From Ambrosia x helenae (Eukaryota; Streptophyta; Magnoliopsida; Asterales; Asteraceae): a stretch of DNA of 64,000 bases. How positions within the stretch are numbered: the stretch's first letter is position 1; each line of letters begins with the position of its first letter. A program made the translations under genes and the position numbers. The stretch spans positions 50,471,608-50,535,607 of the forward strand of contig CM061226.1 in assembly GCA_030844895.1 (NCBI GenBank), read 5' to 3'. Below are positions 32,590-44,045 of this stretch, piece by piece. The notes beneath the pieces are model-generated. The model was not told where the DNA came from. It ran no database searches and worked only from the letters and a program-made list of their open reading frames with translations.

Positions 32590-35500
32590 TGTAAGACCCT
32601 AACCCGTAAACGTGAGATTTGTCATTTAAATTTCCGAGTTTAGGCCTTAACTAAAATCACTCCCGATTAAAACTTTGGCAACTACAAAAACATAACTCAA
32701 TGAATCCCACCAATTTTTGTTTTTACATTTTATCTACTAAAAACTTGTATTACAGTTTGTGTTTTAAACGGGACGGTCTATTGCGAAAGCCTTTTAAGTG
32801 TTCGGGTGTGCTCGGTTCTCTCGTGACTTGATCCTTGCTCCAGAACATCCAACAAATGTATACCTAGCACCATTACACAAGAAATGGTTAGTGGGATTGA
32901 TAATAATGCATTTAGATCGGTGGAAGTGTCGAAACACGTCAAAACAAAACGATCAAGTTTGAATGACAAAACACAAATTTAGGAGTTCACACGCGCCGTA
33001 AGCTACGGCTCTGGCCGTATCTTACGGTCTGGGGCTACGGCTCTGGAGCTTGTTTTTAGCTTTAGCCTTCATTTCCTTGCTTATTTTCCCCCGAACTTTG
33101 GGTGTTTTTAAATCATGTTCAAGCCTCTTCTTAAAGGCATTTGGGGACTTTAATAGGACTTAATGAGTTATTTGAAAGCTTCTAAGCCCTCTCGGACTTA
33201 GTTTGATTACAATCCCATGATTTAACTATGGCTTTAGACATGCTTGGCGCCAAGGCGCGCAATAAGCTTAGTTAGAATAATACTTACCGAATTGGCCTTC
33301 ACACCTCTTACGGGTTGTTTTTGAATTGAATTCACTTTGCCCAAAGGCTTTTATCTAACTACGGACTTACCGGGCGGTATTGACCCATACCTTGCATCCA
33401 TTGTGATTACTTAGGCATCGAGTGCCCAATTTCCGAGTGTTCTCCTGCATACATTCTAGATTGAACACATTAGTCTCTTGAGACTCAATGGTGATACATT
33501 TACCATTGGACCCGTTAACCATGACATTCCAAAAGCTTATAATACCGTCTTTGAATGTCGGGTTCGAATGATGAGAAAATCACCATTTGACCCGTTAAGG
33601 CTAACACTATGCTATCCAAGTTTTTATCTATGGTTCAAGTGACAACAACACTTGACCCGTTTACCAAAATGTATAACTACTTCATTTCATTGATTTCATT
33701 TATTCATTGCAATTAAGACATCATTTTCCACATATCCTTACTAATTGACCCGTTTGATGGATTTCACCATTCGGTCACATCTTATTGTTTAATTTAATAC
33801 CATAAATCTTATTTTGATGCGAGTTCACATAAATCGACCCAATTAAGGGATTTCACCTCTTTGGGGTTTACCTTTATTACCCACATAAGATTAAAACCAA
33901 TGTATACAACACTTAAGCCATATTTATAATCTAATAATGTAAGTAAAACTTACCTTGTATTCACCTCATTTCCTTGCACTTAAGACTTGTATTCGCTTGA
34001 CCCGTTTGCTTGTGGATCCATCATTCCCAAGCTTGCACCTAGCTTGACAAGACCAACCTTCACTATTCTCATAAGATTGATCAAGTTAGTCATCACTTCT
34101 AATAACTAACACATCTCATGAGTTTATTCACACCATTTCATCTAGGTTTGAGTTTGGGTCAGTTTGACTCCTAAAAGTCAAACTGTCCATAAACATATTC
34201 ATGTAAACTATCTTAGGCAATGATGCACATAAGTACTAAGCTTTCATTCCCTATACCCATCTCATCCTAAACAACATTTAGTGTTAAGGAAATGGGTATC
34301 TAGACAATCACATGTGTTAAGTTTATAAAACACCTTATTTTCACTGCTGCACATTTTGCGCAGCAGCTGTTCGGGTTGTTTTTACCCCTTCTAAACCCCA
34401 TAATCTGATTTCGACTTTCAAATACGAAGTGTGCTACGTTCAAAGAGCTTTCTAGGCGTATAAAGAACGTCTCCTAACGATTTTTCCATGCTTTTATATG
34501 AATATTTAAAGATTAGGTCAGAAACATATTATGTGCAGCGATTTCCTTTTCAGCTGCTGTAATTGACCATTTTGACCCATTTACATTGCGAATTAGTTGA
34601 ACATGTTCAAAGATGGATTGTGCTTCGTTCATGGACCTTTCCAGGCGTATAAAGAACACCTCCTAACGATTTTTCTATGATTTTATATGAATATTTAAAG
34701 ATCAGGTCAGAAACATATTTTTGACCAAACAGCTTTGCTGTCAAAACTGAAATGTTAACTTTAGGTGCTGTTTTGACTAAATATGAAATGTAATATGTGC
34801 AACAAGCTTTTCAACGATATAAGGCTCGTCTTCTAACTCCTAATAACGAATGAGATACAGCCTTTACAAGATGGTCACCTAGGGTTGTCAAGAGTAACGA
34901 ATTTCATACAATTTTACACTATTTGACCCAATTCAAGTTTCATGTAGGCATTTTATCAAACACTTGGTGTGCACTCACCAATTCAATTGATTTTCATGAG
35001 TTTTAAGTTAGCCAAAGCATACCCATTTAGCTAAACATCGCCATATCATGTTATCTAGACTTATTAGTCTAATTTCTCATTATAATAACTCCTAAGAGTT
35101 ATCACAACTACTAACCTTATGTAGTATCCACCTAGAGGTATAAACCCAAATTTTCACATATTACATATTCATATGAACATAGCAAGAACACATGTAAAGT
35201 GATATTTATACTCAAATTAAACATGTTTGGGGCTCCCTAAGGTTAGGGAAACCTCCATCAACATACACATTCACGTTTTTATAAAACCCTAATTTTTCAC
35301 CATGATCAAAAACGGATTTAACATCAAATTGTACCAAATAAATGATACCTTTTTGTGTAATAAGCTTGGATAATCCGGATTTTAGCTCATGCATCGAAAC
35401 CCTTTGATTCGGCTTGGATTTGAGCTTGAAATTGAGTGTTTAGGATTTTGGTTGTTGGAGGAGATGATCTCCTGATCATCATACGACACACACACACTTT

Positions 35501-35745
35501 GTGTGTGTTTTTATTCTTTTATTATTATTAATAAAACTCACTTTGTCATTTGGCAACAATGGTCCCTCAAGTTTTGGTCTGTATTTGCTTTTAGATTATA
35601 ACATTAACTAGATTAGTATCTTGTAGTGGTTTTTAGTCTCGTTTTTATCCGTTGACTAAAACATCCACCGCTAAATTCTCTTTTGATACTTTATCAATTA
35701 CGCCTAATGGCGTATTTAGGTGAAATAAGATTTCGGGGTGTTACA
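32590..35745 (-). repeat. E4 5' LTR
   Basis: 3156 bp, collinear with 26865-30050 and about 30 bp shorter. It ends GGTGTTACA followed by TATTC (35746-35750). Confidence 0.9.
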
Positions 35746-36262
35746 TATTCTCTTCCAAACAAACAAACATTCAAAGATTCAAGTCTACATAGACGCTGAT
35801 TGGGCAGGGGATCAACAATACTGGAAATCTGCATCATGATACTTCACGTTAGTTGGAGGGAACTTGGTTACTTGGAGGAGTAAAAAACAAAATGTGGTTG
35901 CTTTATCCAGTGCTGAAACTGAATTCCGAGGCATTGCAAGAGGACTGGCAGAAGTCTTATGGATACGCAAACTTCGAACTGAAATTGGATTCAATCAGAG
36001 GGAAGCAAGCAAAATCTTGTGCGACAACAAAGTTGCTATACAAATCTCCAAGAACCCTATTCAACATGACCGTACAAAACATGTAGAGGTTGATAGGCAT
36101 TTTACCAAAGAAAAACTCGAATATGGAACTATAGAACTTTAGTTCATTCGGTTAGAAGATCAACTAGCAGACATACTTACAAAATCTGTCAATGGAATAC
36201 TTTATAACAAGTTCCTATACAAGTTGATTATTGGGATTCCCACTACTCAACTTGAGGGGGAG
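35746..36262 (+). pseudogene. Copia-A RNase H domain and polypurine tract
   Basis: Continues copia-A after E4. It has the RNase H signatures (DADWAGD near 35798, SKKQNVVALSSAETEFRG, CDNKVAIQISKNPIQHDRTK, HFTKEKLEYG). A TGA near 35837 and a TAG near 36140 break the frame. The tract ACTTGAGGGGGAG ends right before the LTR at 36263, as is usual in copia elements. Confidence 0.85.
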
Positions 36263-36470
36263 TGTTAGAAAGTGAATCAAGAGGGATCAAAAAGTTATCA
36301 TAATTTCCCGAATTAGGAGATTGCCATCAATACTTGACAACTATCAAGATCAATTATATAGCGGTTATGGCTATTTACCTTATTTAGGACAATTGTAATA
36401 GTTATAAATTATTGGTATCTTATCCATCTTCCATACAATCAAAAAAAGAATTCTTATCTAATTTACATCA
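36263..36470 (+). repeat. Copia-A 3' LTR, probably incomplete
   Basis: Starts TGTTAGAAAGTG directly after the purine tract and runs through AT-rich sequence to about 36470, where minus-strand Tat-A sequence begins. No matching 5' LTR survives in the window, so the right edge is a guess. Confidence 0.55.
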
Positions 36471-36559
36471 TATCCATGACCTCGATGCAGACTTCCTTCT
36501 CAAGATAACCAAAACTTGTGGCAGCCATGTTGCTTAGGGCATCCGCATGTTTGTTCTTG

Positions 36560-39500
36560 CTGCGGCTGATGTGGATGACCGTGCATTATGAGAAGTTCTT
36601 GATCAGACATTTGGCTTGTTCCAGATAAAGTATCATGGAGGGTTCTTTTGCTTCGTAGGTACCATTGAGTTGTCCTACGACCAACATGGAATCTACGTGC
36701 ACGAGGACGTGCTTAGCGTCTAGATTTTGTGCGATCCGTAATCCTATTAGTTGTGCTTCATACTCGGATTCATTGTTAGTGCTCCTGAATACTAACCAGA
36801 TTGCATATATGAATTCATTGCCTTCTGGACTGATTAGCCGCCGCACTGCGCCTACGCCGTCTTCGTTCGAAGCTCCATCTGTGTATAGATGCCAAATTGC
36901 CTTCTCATTATTTATAGGTTGGTATTCTTTCTCTGCTTTGCATTCCTTAATATTTTCTTCTGACACCTCTATGATGAATTCTGCCAATACTTGACCTTTG
37001 ATGGACCAGCGCGTTTTGTAGGTAATTGTGTGTGCGACCAGCTCTATGGCTCATTTGGCTAATCTTCTATATAGTTCCGGCTTACTTAACACGTTGTTCA
37101 GCTTGTAATCGCTTAACACGTTGATTAGGTGACCTTGTAAGTATCTGTGAAGTCTGCGGGAGGCGTGTACCAGAGCTTGGACCAGTTTTCCATGGTTAAG
37201 TATCTAACTTCAGCGTCCATGAGCACCTTGCTGATGTAATAAATGGGGGTTTGGACCAGCTTGCGGTCTACCATCAGGACCGATCTTACTGCTTTCTCTG
37301 TGGCACACAGATAGAGCGTTAGCGGCTCCTTCGGGAGTGGCGCGGTGAGCACCGAGAGGTCCATCAAGCACTTTATCATTTCTTGGAATGCCTTCTTTGC
37401 CTTTGGTTCCACTTGAATTGAATTTTCTTCAAACAATTTTTCAATGTTTTGATGAAGGGAATGGACTTGGAAGCGTGGTGTGACAGGAACCTGTTGATGG
37501 CGACTAAGCTCCTGTTCAAAGTTTGCACATCTTTAATGGACGACGGAGAGGGCATGCACTCAATGGCTTGTACCTTTTCCAGATTAGCTGGGAATCCATC
37601 TTTGGTGATTATGACTCCTAAGAATTTGCCTTCTTCTATGCCGAAAGTACATTTGCTTGGATTGATCTTCATATTGATCTCTCGGAGCTGCTTGAACGTC
37701 TCTTCTGTATCTTTGAGCATATGATCCTCTTCTCGGCTCTTGATCACCAGGTCATCTACATAGACTCCTAGATTCTTCCCAATCTACGCACTGAATGCTC
37801 AGTCCATAAAACGCTGATATTTTGCCCCCACATTCTTCAATCAGAACGACATTTTTGTGTAGCAGTAGACTCCGCGACCGGTTCTGAATGTGGTTTTGTC
37901 TTTTTCTTCTTCAGCCATTTGGATTTGATGATAGCCATTCTATGCTTGTACGAAACCCTTGAACTTGAATGGAGTTAGGGAGTCGAACATGAGATCGATT
38001 TCAGGTAGTGGGTAACAATCCTTTGGGCAAGTTTTATTCAAGTCCTTGTAGTCGATGCACATGTGCCAACCACCTATGCTTTTGTTGACCACGACTGGAT
38101 TTGCTACCCAAGTTTGATATCAGGTTTCCCGCTAGATCCCTACTCGCAACAACTCATCCAGTTGTTCATTCATAGCTTTTGTTTTTTCCGCGCCCATGCT
38201 TCTACGCTTTTCAACCACTGGCTCTATAGATTAGTAGGTGTTGAGCTTATGCTGGGCGAGGCTTCACGGGACCCCCATCATATCGAATGGTTTCCCGTGA
38301 AGTCGTCTGCGTTTTGTTTGAGGAGTTGCTTGAGGTGAAGCCGGATGTTCTCTGAGATTGTTGGGCCTAGGGTGATTGGCTGCTCAGGGAAGTTGGGGTT
38401 CAGGACTCACTTCTCTGGCTCTGTTCTGGGAGATTGTTTGATAGGGTTTCCTTGGCCACGCTGCTCTATAACTGCGCATTCTCTGTTTTCCCACACGATG
38501 GACACCCCGTGGGAGTTGGGAAACCGACCGCCCCGTGTGGTGGGGGTGGAACCTTTTTGTATTTGGCCATCGAGCCGCGACCTAAGATTATGTCATGCCT
38601 TGATTTAGTCGGAACGATCAGCCAATTGATGTCTTCTGTTCTTGAATGTTAGTTGTATCCGATGGTGAGTGGGACACTGATTTCTCCTAGTGGGTGAATT
38701 ATTTCGTTTGAGAAAGCCATGATTGGTGAGTTGACAGGCTTGAGTCATGCTTTATCCTGATCATCTAGCAGCGTAGCATTGTTCGTACATTATGTCTGAG
38801 TTTCTACCCATGTCCTTGAGAGCTTTAGTCGTTCGGTAGTGAGCGAAGAGAGCCGTGATGATTAGCGCTCTGGTCGATGAGGGGCCTCCTTTGACAATTG
38901 GATAAATGACTTGCTGCTCCATCTAGGCGCATAGGGACTCATTCTTTCTCTTGTTCCCTTTGTGGCCACGACTACTGCTTTTGATCATCATGCTAACGTT
39001 TTTAATTCTTTTGGCTGCAGGGCCTTCTATCTTATTATGCCCACGTAGCGCATCTATTAAGAGGTTCGATAGCTTACCAGATTTTAGGGACGCATCTATC
39101 GTTGTTTTTAGTTGGAAGCATGCATTTGTTTCAAGGCCAATGTCTTGATGATAGGCGCATAATTTGTTAAGATCTAGGCCCTCCCTTTTCTTTATCACTC
39201 TTGGCTCGGAAAAGTCTATATTTTCAGTTGCTAAGACCTCTGTCGGCGTTTTTGTGAGCGGGGTCCATAAATTGTGGCTTTTTAGTGTGCGGTGACATTT
39301 GAATTCGATTCCGGACTAAACTTGTCCCCTTGTTGTCGTGTTAATTATTCCTGTTTTTGGAAGAATGGGCTTGCGCATCATTGAATTTTGGTGCTTGGGC
39401 TCTGCTCCATGCAGACAGTTCTCCCTCGGTTCTTTCTTAGTGTTTTGCTACAACCATGATCTCGTCCTAGGTATCTGGCATGCCTGTCTTTCCCATCAGG

Positions 39501-40053
39501 GTGCGAATGTGGTCATCGCAATGTACTCGTTGTTTGAAAGTTGCTTTCAGTAGTTTGAACCCTATTGGTCCGATTTGTAAGGCATCTTTGTTGAACCTGG
39601 TGATGTAGTCTTCAATTGATTCATTATTGTATCGTTGCACATGCAAAATATCTGTGGACTCACGCTCTACTCTTCGCTGGTGGCTGAAGTGTGTCAAGAA
39701 CTTGTCTGTGAGTTCCTTGATGTCGTTGATCTGGCCGAGTGGCAAGCTGTCAAACCACATTTCCGCGGATGATCATCATGATCGGACGACCCATCATATT
39801 TACCCAAAGTGCTTCGTATCTTGGCCTTTGGTGGTAGAGGGGTTAGCACGATGCGTAGGGTGAACTTTGATTTTTCGCTAAATGACGGAGGGTAGTAAGG
39901 CATGGTGAGGTCTTCTTCGGTGGATAGATAGTGCCCGCACGCTACAGTGCTTTCGCAAGACTGGCTATTGTCACGGCTGAAGTGACCTTGGGACTCATCT
40001 GAGTCTTCCTTCGATGTTGGGTCTTGTTGCCTACTCCCTCTCACGCCACCCAT
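36560..40053 (-). pseudogene. Tat-A gag-pol remnant
   Basis: Reading right to left on the minus strand: gag pieces (about 40053-38923, with MWFDSLPLGQIND and YNNESIEDYITRFN), weak protease region (about 38340-38760), RT (about 38300-37600, with YVDD near 37748 and INPSKCTFGIEEGKFLG), RNase H (about 37450-37030, with LTLYLCATEKAVRSVL), and archaeal-type RNase H (36987-36586, with LYTDGASNEDGVGA and FRSTNNESEYEA). The extra archaeal-type RNase H is a hallmark of the Tat lineage. Many stops and frameshifts are present; no full protein is possible. Confidence 0.8.
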
Positions 40054-40517
40054 TCTTCATGAACCCATGCGCAGGCTTCCTGCGTAGGGGCGCGATGGAT
40101 TCTGTGAGGGATGCACTTGGGCCTTTTCAAACGATAAGTTTTTGGAGACATCCTTTAAGTGTTGTTCAGGCACTTTTTCCATATAGCAACGTTGTAAGGC
40201 TTCATGTGCTCAAATATACTAAATCTCGGGACTAACCATTGACATGATATTCTTGGTAGGTGGGCTTTGTTGCGTGTGCACGTTCTCAGTCTCGAAGTGA
40301 AATGAAGCACTTAAGTTGTTGGTTTATGTTGAAGATGAAATTGCACACTGGGTTTCCGTTTGCTTTTCTTGACTTCCCTACTGGTTCTCTTGCATGTTGG
40401 GACTGTGTTGGGCAGACCCAGTAGCAGAGGTGTCCTCTGGGAATGAAGGCAATGGAAAACTCATGGTTTTCTTTAAAGAAAGATTTGAGTTTTTTGTTTT
40501 TCTAGTAAATGCTCTTT
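40054..40517 (-). other. Tat-A 5' leader
   Basis: About 460 bp between gag remains and the primer site, with no coding sequence I can recognise. Confidence 0.45.
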
Positions 40518-40530
40518 ACGGATGGCGCCA
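40518..40530 (-). other. Tat-A primer binding site (TGGCGCC type)
   Basis: Minus-strand TGGCGCCATCCGT, identical to that of Tat-B (49931-49943) and at the same one-base distance from the LTR. It is not the iMet type used by E1-E4. I cannot name the tRNA from memory. Confidence 0.7.
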
Positions 40531-40531
40531 A

Positions 40532-41270
40532 TAAAGAAACACTAATCCAAATAACACTTGACAATAAGAGGAAATATGAAGAGATTTATTAACGTATGAG
40601 CACTATTACAAGGACTAATGACGAGTATTACAGGATGACTATTTCAACCAATCTTTCTACAAAACTTAGAGTATTACAATGTGTGTGTATTTTATTGTGT
40701 GAAATGCCAACCCCTTTCTCCATGGAATGAAGGGGTATTTATAGTATCCGTAGGTCGGTCTCTAGTATTTGTAATGATTGATAGCTCATTCGCGCGGGCC
40801 CCACGGGTGAGGCCGTTGAGGGAATTGGTGTTGTCTTTCTCTAATTGGTCGATTGTCCTTCCTACTCGTCCTTTATGTCCTTGCTGATGGTAGGAGATCA
40901 TGGAGCCAGGAATGAACACCTCTGATTGGCTAGATGTCATTTTCATTCTCTCCATGCAGCTGTCACGTACGAGGTATAATGCGGGCCCCACAGAAGGTTC
41001 CACTGATTGTTCCTTTATGGTTGTCATATGGAAAAGTCATTATGCGGGGTCTACGCATGCGCGTACTGGTACATATCTCTTCACTATCTGACACATTGTA
41101 TTATGTATGTTACCTACACATTCAAACCTTTTTATACCAAAAAAACAAATGTAGGTGGACCATTTTATATGAAAATTCCACAAAACCCTGACAAACCTAA
41201 CCTACCAAGCAAGTCAAGATTAGACATCACCACCCTACATCATGTGTTGTACTAGGCATTACAAGACCTT
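40532..41270 (-). repeat. Tat-A 5' LTR (partial, right edge uncertain)
   Basis: Starts TAAAGAAAC at the position where Tat-B starts TGAAGAAAC, implying a G-to-A change in the terminal dinucleotide. A minus-strand TATAAATA at 40736-40743 is a likely LTR promoter. I find no second copy to define its right end. Confidence 0.5.
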
Positions 41271-41413
41271 GTTTCCTTCCCCTCTCCATCTTCTTTTGAT
41301 CGGTAACATCATACATATTGACTTTCTTAATAGAAACATTCACATACACATCAATCTTTAAACTATCCAGTATGGGTTAGTGAAGCATCATCGTGGGCTA
41401 ATGTGGAGCTTAG
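41271..41413. other. Sequence flanking copia-B, nothing recognised
   Basis: No gene or repeat recognised. The last five bases CTTAG (41409-41413) are the copia-B target duplicate; the sequence would have been continuous with 55141 onward before insertion. Confidence 0.5.
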
Positions 41414-41857
41414 TGTTGGGGATTTATAGTAACGATGAACAAAACAACCGGATAATTGAATCTCTGAAGGCACGTAATCACCTTCATATTGAATCAATTC
41501 GATGGTTCAATCGAAATATTTAATAGGATAAAATCAGAGATTGAAAATTTTCAGTATGCTTATGATTGAGAGAAGAACCAGAGAGTTTTGACCAAGATCA
41601 AAAAAAACGTATTTGAATTCAGGGCCATTAATTGCCTTTTAGGCAGTTATTTCCAAGGTTTGAACATTGCCAACTCTGCCCCTTGGACCTTGCACCCGGG
41701 AGCACTGCCCCCAGACCCCTGTCCCTTAGCGGCTTCGCCTTTAATTGCATAATAAATTCAAATAAGCATCCACTCCGCATCTCCAGACCTATACGATGTC
41801 TTATTATAAATATATTGGTCAATCATTCAATCCAATTATACTAAAGAATATCCAACA
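41414..41857 (-). repeat. Copia-B 3' LTR
   Basis: 444 bp with terminal TGTTGG/CCAACA. Its right 180 bp or so matches 54950-55135, including the CTCTGCCCCTTGGACC block. The flanking 41858-41872 reads AAAATAGGGGAGGAT on the minus strand, the polypurine tract. Confidence 0.8.
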
Positions 41858-41872
41858 ATCCTCCCCTATTTT

Positions 41873-42377
41873 AGTGTAATCCTTGATTAACTAAAACAAG
41901 TAATCTCAAGAATTCAAACTTTTGCTTAAATGAAATGTCGTGAAGATTGAATTTCACATTAGTACATTACACATTCTGAATATGCGAACGCCAAGGTGTC
42001 TCTTAGGATTGAACCCTGGGAACTCATATTGAATACACAAAGATAATGTACACAAAAGTTTACATACATAGTAGTTCTATCTTGACACAATGTTTTACTA
42101 ACCTATGTCCTTTTCCATCATAAGCGTGTCAAAGCTAAGTCCTAGCTACTTGAAGCGGCTAGACTTCATTCTTACACAGGTAGCTCTTTTATTCTTGCAT
42201 AAGCAATGCAATTTGTCAAAAAAGCTATTAAGATATGCATTCAACCTCCTTAACTTGTAGGTCTGAACACATACCTTGTGATGAATATTCTAATGTGTTC
42301 CAATCTCTAGATATTAAGCTTTCCACATTGAATTCTGGATCTAGTGTTGCACTAGATGGGAATTAAGTATCTTAACA
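41873..42377 (-). other. Copia-B 3' untranslated region
   Basis: Between the RNase H stop (42378) and the purine tract. No coding feature seen. Confidence 0.5.
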
Positions 42378-42667
42378 TCAGAGATTTCTATTGGACTTTA
42401 ATCCCATCCCTATAGTCGACTTTTTCACGAGATCTCTACTTAACCCTTTGGTTAAATGATCGGCTAAAGTGTTTTGAGTTTTCACAAAAACCACAGATAT
42501 CACACCACCCGTGATAAGCTCACGTATCATGTTGTGTCTAACACCTATTCGTCTAGACTTTACATTATACACTTGACTATATGCCATAGCCAAGGTAGAT
42601 GTACTATCACATCTGATAGATAATGGTGATATTGGTTTAGGCCACAATGGAATTTCATAAATCAAAT
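42378..42667 (-). pseudogene. Copia-B RNase H, C-terminal part
   Basis: Minus-strand frame with CDSTSTLAMAYSQVYN, RRIGVRHNMIRELI and KTQNTLADHLTKGLSRDL, typical of the copia RNase H end, closing with TGA at 42378-42380. It is cut at 42667 by Tat-B. With Tat-B and one CAAAT removed, its frame runs on without a break from the part at 54042, which confirms the insertion point. Confidence 0.85.
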
Positions 42668-43532
42668 TGAAGAAACAAAACTCTAACCTTCTCGATAGGG
42701 GGTTAAACTCGTCTCTACAGATCGGATCCTTCGCTAGAACGAATGACTCTCTGCCGGTTGGAGACCTAAAATAACACAACACACCGATGTGGGGCGACCG
42801 CCTCGAATCCCGAGGGAATCTACTTAGCAGACACAAAAACGTAATCGGCCTTAGTGTGTTCTTCAGGGGTTTCTGAATGGCCTATTCAAGGAGACAAAGT
42901 GCTCCTTAAATAGGTTCCACACGGGCCTCAACATCTACCCTTAACTTACCCAATGGGCCGAGACCCAGTTAAGGGCTTGCCTCCACATCGGCCCAAGATT
43001 AGGCTCAATAAGACATAATATACGACAGGTAATAAATCATAGAGAATGTTCGTACCGTTTCCTCTGACGTGGCATCGCATGATTGGCCACAGGTTTGATC
43101 GGATATGATTGGCTGTCGAGTGTACTAATGTCCCCTCTGCAGGCCTTCGTTAGTGGAGATCTTTGTTGAGGTGGTCTCATGCATTTTCATTGGCTAACGC
43201 GTGTAGGAGGTGTACTATTTGTCTCATACGGGTTTGTCCGGGACACGTGTGATTCTCCTATTGGTTGATCGTGCAACATGGACTTTGCCACACGTCGTTG
43301 GACTTCGATTGGCTCGTATCCTATTGTACGATCGTGCCGGTTATCGCCGCGTGTCCCCTTCTGGTTTCACTTTCTGAGCCACGGCGGGCATTGGTAGCGC
43401 ACCCGCCGTATGGCGGGCGTAATCGCCCATGTTGGTTTCGCCCCTGGCTAATCTGCTGGAGTCTTTTGGGCTTTGTGGCCCTGTTCCGGTCTTTGGGCCG
43501 AAGCCTCGGGTAGGGGCCCAAGTAAATTTGGG
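42668..43532 (-). repeat. Tat-B 3' LTR
   Basis: Matches 49945-50212 plus 53447-54022. It contains the putative TATA box (minus-strand TATTTAAG, 42905-42912). Homology stops after AAATTTGGGT at about 43532; the final CCCTACCCCTTCA of the other copy is not found here. Confidence 0.85.
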
Positions 43533-43918
43533 TGGTGATGGACTGATTAAGAAGGAGATTTCGGGGTGTTTTTTGGCGGATTAGCTGTTTGCGGCGGGTT
43601 GTTACGTGTTCCGTCAAGCGGGCTGATGTCCCCGCTGTGACTATTAAGTTAAGTACTAATGACGACCTTGTCCTTGGAGGGAAATTTGAAAAGTCATCAT
43701 CATGGCAGTGGTTTTGACGGTTGAAGTGACTGTCTTTCTGTCTGCCGCGTCTGTTCAGCCGTCGTGTCAGTTGCAGATGGATGACTTGTGAAGTGTTTGT
43801 GTCAGGCGTGTGGTGACGACGCGCGGCGCGTGGCTGAATTTTCGCCTTAGTGGCCTACGTGTCACTCGATGGTGGGCTTTCCTATACGTGTCTGGCCCAC
43901 CCTCATTAATGTCGTCTG

Positions 43919-43926
43919 TATAAATA
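43919..43926 (+). promoter_or_regulatory. TATA box of the antisense ORF
   Basis: TATAAATA on the plus strand, 120 bp before the ATG at 44046. A CT-rich leader (CTCCTCTCTCCTC and so on) lies between. The placement fits an independent promoter driving the ORF opposite to the element's own transcript. Confidence 0.6.
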
Positions 43927-44045
43927 CCTCCTCTCTCCTCATCTGGGATTACTTTTTCTCTTCAGCCAGTAGAATTCTCTCATTTTTTTCTCTTCCGGTG
44001 ATATCATTTCCTCGTTACTTTGTAACTTTTCCGACTTAATCGAAG

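Larger units (their letters stand above)
26865..35745 (-). mobile_element. E4: LARD-type non-coding LTR retrotransposon
   Basis: 8.9 kb with LTRs at 26865-30050 and 32590-35745 (TGTAAGACCC...GGTGTTACA on the plus strand). It has a perfect TATTC duplication at 26860-26864 and 35746-35750, a tRNA-iMet primer site beside the right LTR and a purine tract beside the left LTR. Orientation is minus. The 2.5-kb internal region has no coding capacity. Large LTRs plus a non-coding interior match the class called LARD, moved by proteins of another element. Removing E4 and one TATTC leaves the copia-A frame open across the site. Confidence 0.9.
24286..36470 (+). mobile_element. Copia-A: decayed Ty1/copia element, split by E4
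   Basis: The plus-strand copia order is protease end/GAG-pre-integrase, integrase, RT, RNase H, polypurine tract, 3' LTR. The 5' part (5' LTR, gag, most of protease) is missing: the element starts abruptly at the end of the E1 LTR. E4 is inserted in the RT-RNase H linker, with TATTC at 26860-26864 and 35746-35750. Several stops and frameshifts show it is old and inactive. The right edge of its 3' LTR is uncertain. Confidence 0.8.
36471..41270 (-). mobile_element. Tat-A: decayed, truncated Ty3/gypsy Tat-lineage element
   Basis: Minus-strand remains of gag, protease, RT, RNase H and an archaeal-type RNase H, preceded by a primer site (40518-40530) and part of a 5' LTR. Integrase and the 3' LTR are missing, cut off near 36480 beside copia-A. 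It shares its primer site with Tat-B, so the two are related. The outer right limit is uncertain. Confidence 0.7.

Noticed and set aside
43321..43617. Frames in the Tat-B LTR (also 53685-54011) as genes
   Set aside because: They are LTR sequence shared by both LTRs; no domain, and small differences break them.
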